From NCBI GenBank assembly GCA_036346405.1, contig CM070568.1:1866221-1930220 (forward strand): 64,000 nt of DNA, in the 5' to 3' direction. Source of the stretch: Phyllostachys edulis (Eukaryota; Streptophyta; Magnoliopsida; Poales; Poaceae). The notes beneath the pieces were generated by a model. That model was given only the letters and a program-made list of their open reading frames with translations, was not told where the DNA came from and did not search any database. The position numbers and the translations under genes were made by a program. Below are positions 19,586 through 29,670 of the stretch, in pieces; position 1 is the stretch's first letter, and each line of letters begins with the position of its first letter.

Positions 19586-19807
19586 GGGTATGTACAATGA
19601 TATAGACAACGTCTACAATGGATTATCTTTTTACATATCTCTCTAGACAACTTCTTCATGTATAATATAAGTTGTTTCTCGTGTTACAGTCAACTACTGC
19701 ATGAGAAACGGCTCAATTTTCTATGCTCTCTCTCTCTCATCCATATCATCTAATGTTATATATAACAAGTTTTATAGACAGCTGACGTCACACTATTGTA
19801 TATGCTC
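19586..19807. mobile_element. Tourist-like MITE, 222 bp
   Basis: Terminal repeats GGGTATGTACAATGAT and (other strand) GAGCATATACAATAGT. Target duplication TAA at 19583-19585 and 19808-19810. The left arm near 1913-1923 reads GTGCATTAAGCGG with a single TAA, which is the empty site. Confidence 0.9.
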
Positions 19808-20345
19808 TAATGCACCCAAACGTTTGTATGTCAGTGGACGTTTTGGTCAATGTGTTTGTTTTTTTTTTCCAAGAAAACACTGCTGGGGACATATCAAATT
19901 GAGGGGTTATCTACTAGTCACTTGTAGAATTGGCGGTGGACAGGTGTCGGCATAGCCCGTAATCGAGTGAAACAAAGGACATGTTTGTCAACTAAAAAAA
20001 TGTTTATGTAATGACCGTAGGAAAAGAACCTTCACGGCGACAATCTCTTTTGTAATTGACAACTCAACAAAACAAAACAAAAAACGAAAATTGTTGCCCA
20101 CCATATGAATAGGAAAATCGCAAGAGGCTCCAGGGCGGGTCTGGTTATGGTTTTACTTGTATGATTGTACTCCCTAACTACAACCTGGAAATTTTCATAA
20201 ATGTACAGGAGTTTGCACTTAGCACTCTGGCAAAGATTTCTTCGCTTTCCTCTCTGAGGGTATTTTTGGGTTCATAGTCATTGTATTTGCAGGTTCTATT
20301 ACAGATGTACCTACAGGAACGACATGAAGTGCCCTGCCACAAAAC

Positions 20346-20790
20346 TGTTGATTAATCCTTGATTGCATCTGTTTTCTTTGTTTGCATGGCTAACTGACAG
20401 CATGTACACATTGAGTGTTTCATTTATTGTTAGATATAATCTTGATTTCATTAGTGTTTTGCATGCTAGAGTTAGTGGGTCATTATCATGTAGTGGAGGT
20501 AGTGGGGAGGTTACATATATTAGTGGAGAAGAAAAACGTGTAGGCACAATTAGTTGAAACGTGCATGTAGTTGAAACGTTCAGATTCATTGCATGTGACT
20601 GCATGTAACGTCATCGTTTTTGAGTCTCTTGATCAGTATAAATAAGAGTGAAAAAAAAATCAGAAAATGCTGTGCAGTTTGGAAGCACAAAAAATTCTTG
20701 TGATTTTTGTTTGCTTTGTCTAGAGTGCGTGTGTGTGTGTTCTCGTGTCCAGACGTTCAAACATTCGCGTGAGTAGACATCGTGATCCCA
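20346..20790 (+). repeat. 5' LTR of the deleted copia element
   Basis: Begins TGTTGATTAATCCTTGATTG. The AGTATAAATAAGAG motif (20635-20648) is a likely TATA box. The 3' boundary is set at ATCCCA by analogy with the other LTR and is uncertain by about ten bases. Confidence 0.8.
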
Positions 20791-20857
20791 GTCTAGCTCA
20801 CGTACTCCGCCCCGGGAGCACGGACGGAGTAGGGCACGAAGGGGAGGACGCCAGCTG

Positions 20858-22130
20858 GTGGTACAGGAGCGCGTCGTAAGGGAGACGACGGGATCGATCG
20901 TCTACCCCACGCTGACGACGACGAACTACACCGATTGGGCTCTCGTGATGAGGGTGAACCTGAGGGCGCAAGGACTGTGGACGACAATTGATCCCAGCAT
21001 TGCCAGCGAGAGGGAGGACATGATGGCCCTTGCAGCCATCCTCCGAGCTGTGACGCCGGACATGCTGTCCACATTGGCTGTGAAGAGAAGGTAGTGAAGA
21101 AATTCCTTCGCGTTGTGCCATCCAGGTAGACCCAGGTGGCAATCGCGATCGAAACGTTGCTTGATTTAAGCACATTGTCACTTGAGGAGCTCACCGGTCG
21201 GCTTCGAGCGGTGGAATAGCGATACGGGCGTGATGACACCAGCAGTACCGGTACGCGACTGCTCTTATCTGAAGAGGAGTCAACGATAGCCTTTCGCAAG
21301 GAGTTCGAGGAGTTGCTCGTGTGCGTCAAGAAGAGGGAACAAGGCGACAGCTCCTCTGGCGGTGATAACCGTTATTGCGGCAAGCCGTGTGGCCATGGGC
21401 GCGACAAAGGCTGGCATGACGGCAAGGACGATGGCTCGTCCAGTGTGCACCGTGACATGTCGCGGGTTCAGTGCTACAACTACGACAAGTACGAGCATTA
21501 CTCCAGGAACTGCCGCAAGCCTAAGCGTGCCGAGCAAGTTAATCTGACGTAGGTTGACGATGACGACGATGAACCTACGCTTCTCATGGCACATGTGTGT
21601 GCGCTCACCGAGGCTTCCGTGGACGCAGGCACTGATGTGGTGCTCAGCGAGATACACGTGCAGGTGCATCTAGGGCGCGATGAGGACATCCATGACGACG
21701 CTTGGTACCTGGACACCGACGTCAGCAATCATATATCCGGGTGCCAAGCAAACTACGCGGAGATTGACGAGGGCGTCACCAGCTCTGTCAAGTTCGGCGG
21801 CGGCTCTGTGGTGGATATACGTGGTTGTGGCACCATCTTGTTCACCTACAAGAATGGGGAGCACCTTGCGTTGACGGAGGTGTACTACATCCCACAACTG
21901 CGCAGCAACATAGTGAGTCTCGGGCAGCTCGATAGGAACGGCTACCAGACACTCATTCAGGATGGCGTGCTCACTATTCGTGACCGGCAGCGTCGCACAC
22001 ATGCTCGGGTAAACCGCACTCACAACCGGCTCTATATGCTCACCCTCAGCATTGCACAGTCGGTCTGCCTGTCCGCACGGTATAGCGATGGCGCTTGGCG
22101 ACGTGCATCGGGCTCGGGAGCCGGCGGCGT
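20858..22130 (+). pseudogene. Copia gag-protease remnant
   Basis: Gag starts near 20858 with TTTNYTDWALVMRVNLRAQG, stops at a TAG about 21092 and resumes in other frames. A CYNYDKYEHYSRNC zinc knuckle is at about 21472-21513. Protease is recognisable as WYLDTDVSNHISG; the usual catalytic-site glycine-alanine is changed (DTDVS for DSGAS), which should inactivate it. YYIPQLRSNIVSLGQL and the LYMLTL start of the GAG-pre-integrase domain follow, then homology stops near 22100. Integrase and reverse transcriptase are gone. Confidence 0.85.
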
Positions 22131-22785
22131 GTGGTGCCACGTGGCGACGCAGTGGAGTGTGAGCAGCCAAAGGCGCACGCCGCGACGATTCGCATAGCAC
22201 GTGCTGCGGTGGCATCAGAGCACGCAATAGCAGCGATCGCGGAGGTGACGACGGCTCGAGAGCACGCCGGCGGCGTAAGCGCGGGCGGCGGCGCTTCGGC
22301 GGCAGCGGGGCAGCGATGGGTCGCTGGAGGTTCACGCGAAAGCCCGTGGAAGCGGCGGTATGCGGTGGCGATGGGGCGAGCGGCGGCCAGCCCGACGACG
22401 CCGCGGCGGCGGCTTCGGCCGAGGCTCGTGTGGTACACCTCGGCGCGCGTAAACCACGAGCCACGATGGCTGCGCGAACACATGGCATGACGTCAGGCCG
22501 GTGGCCAGCGGCACCGATGTGGCGTGAAGAGCGCGACAAGCGACGCAACGAGCGACGCAGGAGGCCTCGCGACAGCGTAGTTTGCTTGGGCAGCCTGCAG
22601 GGTGCGCACAAGCGGCTTGGTGAGCGTCGGCGTCAAGCCGTGCATGGGAGCGCACGCATGGCGCACGGCTCAGTGGCAGGTGGCACGGCACGGCCGATGC
22701 ACTGTCCCGCCATGGTCGGGGTGCAACACCAGGGGGCGCACGGTAGTCAAGCATATACTCCGTGTAGTTACGCGAAGAAATTGGA
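22131..22785. other. GC-rich filler inside the deleted copia element
   Basis: Very GC-rich, open in several frames on both strands (up to 313 codons on the minus strand) through composition alone. The peptides are Arg/Ala-rich with no motif. It replaces most of pol. Origin unknown. Confidence 0.4.
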
Positions 22786-22786
22786 G

Positions 22787-22915
22787 GGGCCACGGTTTGT
22801 CGGCTACAGCGATAGCGACATGGCCGGCGACGTCAACGACGTCAAGTTCCAGGAGCTATGTACAAGGATCGGAATCGTCGAGATCAAGAAAACGCATCAA
22901 GGATTAGGAGGTGTT
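22787..22915 (+). pseudogene. RNase H scrap and pol tail of the deleted copia element
   Basis: RFVGYSDSDMAGDVNDVK is the start of copia RNase H. The frame then jumps to a polyprotein tail, ELCTRIGIVEIKK, directly before the 3' LTR. An internal deletion has removed the rest. Confidence 0.75.
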
Positions 22916-23344
22916 TGTTGATTAATCCTTGATTGCATCCGTTTTCTTTGTTTGTATGGCTAACTGACAGCATGCACACATTAAGTGTTTCAGTTATTGT
23001 TATATCTAATCTTGATTTCATTAGTGTTTTGCTTGCTAGAGTTAGTGGTTCATTATCATGTAGTGGAGGTAGTGGGGAGGTTATATGTATTAGTGGAGAA
23101 GAAAAACGTGTAGGCGCAATTAGTTGAAATGTTCAGATTCATTGCATGTAACTGCATGAAGCGTCATCGCTTTTGAGTATCTTGATCAGTATAAATAAGA
23201 GGAAAAATAAAATCAGAAAATGCTATGCAGTTTGGTAGCACCAAAAATTCTTGTGAGTTCTGTTTGCTTTGTCTATAGTGCGTATGTGTGTCCTCGTGTC
23301 CAGACGTTCGAGCGTTTGCATGAGTAGACACTGGTGGGCTGACA
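22916..23344 (+). repeat. 3' LTR of the deleted copia element
   Basis: Starts TGTTGATTAATCCTTGATTG and ends GGTGGGCTGACA before the AAAAC duplication. It shows scattered substitutions and a short deletion relative to the 5' LTR. Confidence 0.85.
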
Positions 23345-24334
23345 AAAACATGTCCAGCAGAAGGAACACCAATGATCCGCCATTGTTCTCGGTCACTTGC
23401 TTCAACCACCATACCTGCAATAGCAGTTCAAGGCCCATTGGCAGCACTAGCACTTCAGATATTCGTGTGCAATCTTCTTCGAAGAAGGCCGTAACTGCTG
23501 CGCGGACACACATGCTAGTTGTCTATATGTCAGGCCTGATAATTTTGTTACGGATATAAGTTTAATTAGATGTTGGTATCTAGTAGCCCAAGCATACACA
23601 TCTTCAAGCACATGTAACAGCCAGAAAATTCGCCTTACTTGTAAAAGGAAAATCGATCGGGCGCTTGATAATTAAGAAAACAGTACTAAAGATTAAAGCT
23701 AGCTAGCTAGAAAATGCATGAGTATCCGTCTAGGGAATTTGAGGATTTATCGTTACAAGATAGATGTATTTGAGAATTAAAATAAAGACATCAAAAAGAG
23801 TACATATAAAATAAGGTAGTGCATGCGTTCCTATTTTTTCCTGAGGCAATTTGCTCAATAACATCACTCAAAAATCACAAATTGAAAAATAACATCGATG
23901 TGAGGATGACATGTGACCCCATAGCCCATCTGTTATCCTCACATTGAATGTTATTTTCTAATTTACATATCAACGTAATATTACTGACCAAATTAATCCT
24001 TTTTTCCCACTAGCTACTGCTAGTGGCGTACCCCACAAAGAATTGATAGTTTGTACTATATTAGAAGGTATAAGTACAAGCCAAGGAAATTTTGGTCGAT
24101 TGATTGGGGGATTGATTTGATTCCATGCATGCGTGCGCATGCTCCGGTCGATTCGATCGGTCACTCTTAAGAATTATTCTAGAAGCAGCCAACCAGCAGT
24201 ACCAGATTAAGAATTGATCGATCAGAAGATCAAGCTGGATGACGAATCATTTGCACGTACGTATATATGCATGCATTATTGCATCCACAGAAATCATCCG
24301 CTAACAACTAATACCAAATTAATCGGCTAGCTAA

Positions 24335-24652
24335 GGGCATCTCTAATAGTCCTATGTCAGCTGTCGGTTAGCTCTTCCATGTTAGCAAAATCCTAGGTGA
24401 AAGGGAGAGAAGCATAAGAGAGAAGGAAAATCGTCTCTTCCTCGAACAACCATCTCTTCACACGAACCAAGACAAAGCAACCAGTATATATGAGAGAGGG
24501 GTGAAGGAGTGAGAATATTATAAGTTTGATATGAATATTAGAGACAACTTGCTAAAGACAGTTTATTAGAGGTGTTGTCTCTAAATCTGTTTTTCGGTAA
24601 CGTGAAATTGATCGATATAGTAAAATTAAAGATGATATTATTGGTGATGCCA
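24335..24652. mobile_element. Tourist-like MITE in the WRKY promoter, 318 bp
   Basis: Ends GGGCATCTCTAATAG and (other strand) TGGCATCACCAATAA. Flanked by TAA at 24332-24334 and 24653-24655. The left arm (about 670-705) runs straight through this point without it. It lies about 330-650 bp upstream of the WRKY start codon. Confidence 0.85.
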
Positions 24653-24766
24653 TAAGGGTGCGAGCAGAGAGTAAGGTTTACTACTCCGATCCATTCGGAA
24701 GATAGTGCTAGCTTAGCTAGCAAGTCGATCGGCATCTGGATGCTTGCTGCGACGTAGACTAGTAGT

Positions 24767-24811
24767 ACGTCAGCTATACTTTTGTCAGCATCTTGCCGTC
24801 ACTACCGTCAT
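24767..24811. promoter_or_regulatory. Conserved TGAC-core cluster of the WRKY promoter
   Basis: The inverted equivalent of 543-587: four TGAC cores on the minus strand, three of them TGACG, about 170-215 bp upstream of the ATG. Conservation in both arms, while the surrounding DNA has gained insertions, suggests but does not prove function. Confidence 0.35.
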
Positions 24812-24920
24812 AATAGCTAGCTAGACAGTACATGCACACTGCTTTTAGTCATCTATGGAGTTGCATTTCTGTCGCCATTAATTAATTTCCGCGATGCTTT
24901 GCGCGCCCGTGGGATATACA

Positions 24921-24928
24921 TATATATA
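24921..24928 (+). promoter_or_regulatory. Likely TATA box of the WRKY gene
   Basis: TATATATA, 55 bases before the start codon, allowing a short leader of about 25-30 bases. The inverted copy has lost the alternating pattern here. Confidence 0.5.
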
Positions 24929-24982
24929 CACCAACCTGTTAACTGAGAGTACGTCCTTAGGAAATTAGAGATCGATCGATCG

Positions 24983-26473
24983 ATGGGGAGCAACAAGAAG
25001 ACACGACAAGATCAAGACGATGATGTTTCTTCGGATAGGCCAGAAGTAAGGCTGCTAGTGGAGAGCCTGATGGTAGCGCAGAGGTTGGCGAACGACCTCA
25101 AGGCCTGTCTGCAGCTAGAGCAGTCGTCGCCGTCCATGGATACTCTCCCTTTGGCTGCAGGTGGAGCTGGAGCTCTGCCGGCTCTGGTGGAGGGGGTCTC
25201 CGAGTCCCTGTCTCGAGCCATCACGCTCCTGCGGCAATCCCAATCCACCGGCCGTCGGTCACCATTAATGGTCCCGGCGCCGGCACGCCGTGGGAGTGGT
25301 GGCTACAAAAGAAGGTACCAACTCCACCGATCGATCGTGTGCTACAGATCATACGCACTTGTATAGCTGATATCTCTCCTAGCTAGTCGCAGCTGCTGCT
25401 GCTTAGCGAATTGGTTGAAATAAACTCATCTATTAAGTAATAATAATTCCGTGGCATATGCACGCGTGCATGTGCTCGATCGATCCTACCATGGCCTGGC
25501 AGGACTCAGTTGTCCCAAGGATGCAGGAAGGAATTGAGGAGCAGCATGGACGATGGCTACTCATGGAAGAAGTATGGCCAAAAGGAAATCTTTGCTGCCA
25601 AATACCCTAGGTACGCTTTGATTCTCAACTCTTGTTTTACTTTTTGTTTTGGGAAGTTAATTGGTAGTTCTTGACTTAGCCATGCATACCTATGCATGCC
25701 TGCCTGTCCACGTTGCTTTGTCCTTGCTATATTGATATAGCTTCCTAGCTATAGCAGTACCGATTCTCTTTTGATGATAACATATATATATACAATGAAT
25801 CGTCACATATAAGCTCCATCCATTATCATCACTTCATTTGATAGCTGCTAGCTAGCTAGGGATTAGATGAGGCTAGCTAACCTAACTACTTGCATGCATG
25901 AATGATCGATGATGTGATATATCAATTGTTTGATCAGTACTCACGTTTATTAATATAGACACTTACTTATATATACAAATGAACGCACGCAGGAGCTACT
26001 TCCGGTGCAAGCACAAGTACGAGCAGCTGTGCCCGGCGACGAGGCAGGTGCAGCAGTCGGAGGCAGACCCGTCCATGTTCGACATCACCTACATCGGCGA
26101 CCACACCTGCACCCAAAAACAACAGGCCATCATGGATAATGGTATCATCAAGCGCGAGGACGTGCTGTCCCCCTCCACCGAATTCGAATCCGGTCGTGAT
26201 CATCGGGCGCCGGCTGATCACGAGTCGACACGCGGCGACGACGGCGCACCGGTGCATCTCGACGGATTATTTTCGTATGTGACGGCGAGCGACCTGCAGG
26301 TGATGGCGTTGGAGCTTGGCGGGCATGCATATGGCGACGACGTGATATTCGATGGTCGTTGCTACACCAACACCTACTACACTGCTGCTGCTGGAGATGA
26401 CTTCGATGATGAGTTGGCCGCCGCAGCTTCATCATTCGGCGGTTTTACTAGTACCAGTACTAGTGCTATTTAG
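24983..26473 (+). CDS. Group III WRKY transcription factor with WKKYGQK variant, 3 exons
   Basis: Exons 24983-25314, 25503-25610 and 25993-26473 join in frame at GT/AG introns to give 306 residues. WRKY factors bind W-box DNA in the nucleus; group III members often act in stress and defence responses. The single WRKY domain (about 127-187) reads DDGYSWKKYGQKEIFAAKYP, then a zinc finger with Cys152, Cys160, His184 and Cys186, spacing C-X7-C-X23-H-X-C, diagnostic of group III. Intron 2 splits the codon of the PR arginine before SYFRC, the conserved WRKY intron position. Residues 21-47 (VRLLVESLMVAQRLANDLK) look like an amphipathic helix. The C terminus is acidic, then Ser/Thr-rich. The heptad has Lys for the usual Arg, which may alter DNA preference. 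The start is chosen because it is the first ATG after the TATA box and is conserved in the inverted copy. Confidence 0.93.
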
Positions 26474-26837
26474 TAAGGTCAATCATCATGTGATCAATAC
26501 GATATATCGATCGGATCGACTACTTATCATATATATTGTATTTAGACAGGTCAATGATCATGTGATCAATACGATATATCGATTCGGAGTACTTATCATG
26601 TATATTGTATTTAGTAAGGTCAATGATCGATCAATACGATATATCGATTCGGAGTACTTATCATGTATATTGTATTTAGTAAGGTCAATGATCGATCAAT
26701 ACGATATATCGATTCGGAGTACTTATCATGTATATTGTATTTAGTAAGGTCAATGATCGATCAATACGATATATCGATCGGAGTACTTATCATGTATATT
26801 GTATTTAGTAAGGTCAATGATCATGTGATCAATACGA
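26474..26837 (+). repeat. 65-bp minisatellite starting at the WRKY stop codon
   Basis: Five and a half units start at 26474, 26546, 26615, 26680, 26745 and 26809, each with GGTCAATGATC, CAATACGATATATCGAT and ATTGTATTTAG. The units end in TTTAG, and the WRKY stop TAG is the end of the unit that precedes the first full copy. The last unit is cut by the copia element at 26838, and TACAATATATTGAC after that element (34580) looks like its continuation. Confidence 0.95.
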
Positions 26838-27656
26838 TGTTGGAAATATAGACAATATTTTAATTCCAGATTTAATTATGAGGCAAAGATCACATAAAAC
26901 TAGAGATGCCTATAGTGATACTAACAGTAGGCAACACATTGCACTTCTTAATATACACAACAATAGGATTATAACAGAGTATTCTAGTCATACGACCAAC
27001 TTACAGTAGGGCTCGATGAAGAACTGGAAGCAGCGTAGACTTGAAGCAGAGCAGGTCGTAGATAATGCAGCGCAGCGAGCGGTCGCACAGATGCGCTGCC
27101 CAGAAACTTTATTGCCGCCCCGTGCAGGTGAACTCTGCGACAATAGCTCGGAGATACCCGCTCACTCTCCTTCCCGGTGCACGCCGAGGTGAAGGGACGA
27201 CTTGGTTCGATAGCACAATCCTCCAGCACAGAAGGACAGAGAGGAAGAAGAAGGAAAATTGAGGTTAAATCGCCAACCATGGTATGGACGTCTCCAAATC
27301 CATTTTAAGGTCGAGACAATTACTCTGTAGTAACTGTCTTAATAAACCACTGAAAACTGCTAATTCAAAACAAATCAATGATCATTAAGCAGTGTTTATT
27401 GATCCTGATTACACACTAGTCTACAGATTTGACCAGTGTTTTACGACCACACTAGTCTATGGATCTGACCATTATTTTTTGACCATACTGGTCTATGCTT
27501 TCAACCACACTGGTCGATGGCTTCGACCATACTAGTCTATGGGTTCGACACATTATTTCGACCACACTGGTCTATGGCTATATGAGACTAAACCATTCAT
27601 GCTTTGAAATTTCAAGAATGAATGTGTCTTTTACACATATTGACCCAATTCTAACA
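26838..27656 (-). repeat. LTR (3' end in element orientation)
   Basis: Plus-strand ends TGTTGGAAATATAGAC and CCCAATTCTAACA. Contains imperfect short repeats of the type ACCACACTGGTCTATGG (about 27410-27590). Confidence 0.92.
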
Positions 27657-28209
27657 ATCTCCAACCAATTCCAAAGCAAGCAGCAAAAATGATGATAAGG
27701 ATTATTGTGTTGAAAAGTTATTAATATACCATTCTTTCAGTGTAAATCCCGTACGGGTTGAACTTGCACCTAGAATAACAAGACTTATCTTCTCACAGCT
27801 GATAAATGGACTATGCCTTGAATTCACAGCTTTTCGTGATTAGATTTTACTTGATCTCAACTGATACTAGGTTGTCAAAGAACCACGCCTAAACAGAGCA
27901 TTATATGGTCATGCTCCCTCATCTGCTCATGAGCTTTCTAGAGAATGCCCTATTCTCGTGAACTGTGACCTCACAGTTAAGCTCAAGTAGGTGTATTCAT
28001 TTTAGGTATCCTATATGCTAATACCTTTTTCCCTCATTGGACACCAGAATACATTAAGGCTTTAGGTCATCCTTCCATACAGTTGAGAGTACTTTGTCTA
28101 TTAGAACACGGATACATATTTTATTAAAATATACTCTCTTATTCAAATATCAACTAGTTTTTCCCATTAATTACCTAACTCATGGGATCTCTGATAAAAA
28201 AGGCCTGGG

Positions 28210-29665
28210 TTACTGCTGAGTTGTAACTCCAATAGGCCTCATTCTCATGTCCATAGACACAACGGAAATCGCCTTCCATGCTAACCCCTTTGTGAAAGGG
28301 CCTATCAGATTTTTCTCAGTGCGTATATAATTCACAGTAATCACTTCAAAGTTCCTCAGTTTTTTGACAGATTTAAGCCTACGCCTCACATGTATAGAGG
28401 ACTTCATGTTATCCTTAGTACTTATAACCTTAATCAACACTGTTTGGTTATCATAGTACGTTAAGATTACCAGTATTGGTTTCTCAACCAATGGCAAGTC
28501 CAACAGAAGCTCTCTAAGCCATCCAGTCTCAACAGTAGTTGTGTCTAGTGCTGCATGTTCAGCTTCCATGGTTGACCTCGACAATATGGTCTGTTTACAC
28601 GACCTCCATGAAGCTACTGACAGACTAGGGTAAAGACATAACCACTTGTAGCTTTGATCTCATCTGTATCAGAGATCCAATTTGAATCACTATATCCTTC
28701 TAATATAGATGGATACCCAGTATAGTGAATTCCATATGACGTTGCGCCTCTTAAGTAGTGCAACACTCTCTCAAGTGCCTCCCAGTGATCATCTCCTAGG
28801 TTAGAAGTAAACCGACTTAATTTGCTCATAGCAAATGATATGTCAGGTTTTGTGGCACCGAATAGATACATAAGGGACCTAATAATTTGTAAATATCTCA
28901 ATTGATCTTTGTCTAATCCCTTATTCTTTCGAAGCTTAACACTAGCATCATAAGGAGTTAGGGAAATTTTGCAGTTTTTAAAACCGAACCAACTCAAAAT
29001 TTTCTCAGCATAATGGGATTGGTTCAATGTGATCCCATCCTCATATTTGATCAATTTAATATTCAGAATAACATCTGCCTCTCCTAGGTCTTTCATATAA
29101 AAGCATCTAGATAAGAAAGATTTGACATCGTCTATGACAACAGTGTTTGTGCCAAAGATAAGTATGTCATCGACATATAAACACAAAATCACTCCTTGAC
29201 CCCCACCATAACGATAATACACACATTTATCTGCCTCATTCACAGCAAAACCAGCATATGTTAAAGTTTTATCAAACTTCTCGTGCTATAGTTTAGGTGC
29301 TTGCTTTAGGCCATACAAGGATTTGATTAATTTACATACCTTATTTTCCTATCCAGAAATCACAAGACCATCCGATTGCTCCATATAGATTTCTTCCTCC
29401 AACTCTCCATTAAGGAAATCCATATTTACATTCATTTAATGGATGTGAAGACTATGGGAAGCAGCTAATGCAATGAGCACTCGAATGGTGATCAACTGGC
29501 AACAGGAGAGTAAGTATCAAAATAATCCCCACCTTCTTTCTGAGTATAACCATTGGTCACAAGTCTTGCCTTGTACTTATCAATAGTACCGTCAGGCCTC
29601 ATTTTCCTTTTAAAGATCCACTTGCATCCAACAGGTTTGCACCCGATAGGACGTTCAGTGATCTC
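28210..29665 (-). pseudogene. Copia reverse transcriptase-RNase H remnant
   Basis: Read on the minus strand from 29665: EITERPIGCKPVGCKWIFKR and KYKARLV of the RT start, then broken frames with SLYGLKQAP, LCLYVDDILIFGTN (catalytic YVDD) and FYMKDLGEADVILNIKL. RNase H follows: YSDSNWISDTDEIKATSGYV, STMEAEHAALDTTT, and a degenerate tail ending about 28210. Several stops and frameshifts (for example about 29290, 29440 and 28600) show it is dead. The RT start continues directly from NGTW at 31252, across the nested solo LTR. Confidence 0.88.
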
Positions 29666-29670
29666 CCAAG

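Larger units (their letters stand above)
20346..23344 (+). mobile_element. Internally deleted copia element, 3.0 kb
   Basis: LTRs at 20346-20790 and 22916-23344. Target duplication AAAAC at 20341-20345 and 23345-23349. The left arm, near 1475-1490, preserves the uninterrupted sequence with one AAAAC copy (read on the minus strand). Only gag, protease, the start of the GAG-pre-integrase region and a sliver of RNase H remain, so it is non-autonomous. Confidence 0.9.
19553..24985 (+). repeat. Right arm of the large inverted duplication
   Basis: Matches the reverse complement of 1-1948 in two pieces, 19553-20345 and 23345-24985, separated by a copia element and further interrupted by MITEs at 19586-19807 and 24335-24652. 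It ends in the intact WRKY start codon region. Confidence 0.85.

Noticed and set aside
21670..22611. 313-codon minus-strand frame
   Set aside because: Antisense to copia protease and GC-rich filler; no domain, and openness is explained by high GC.
26474..26837. CRISPR-like array of regular repeats
   Set aside because: Units are contiguous with no unique spacers, in a plant nuclear context; it is a minisatellite.
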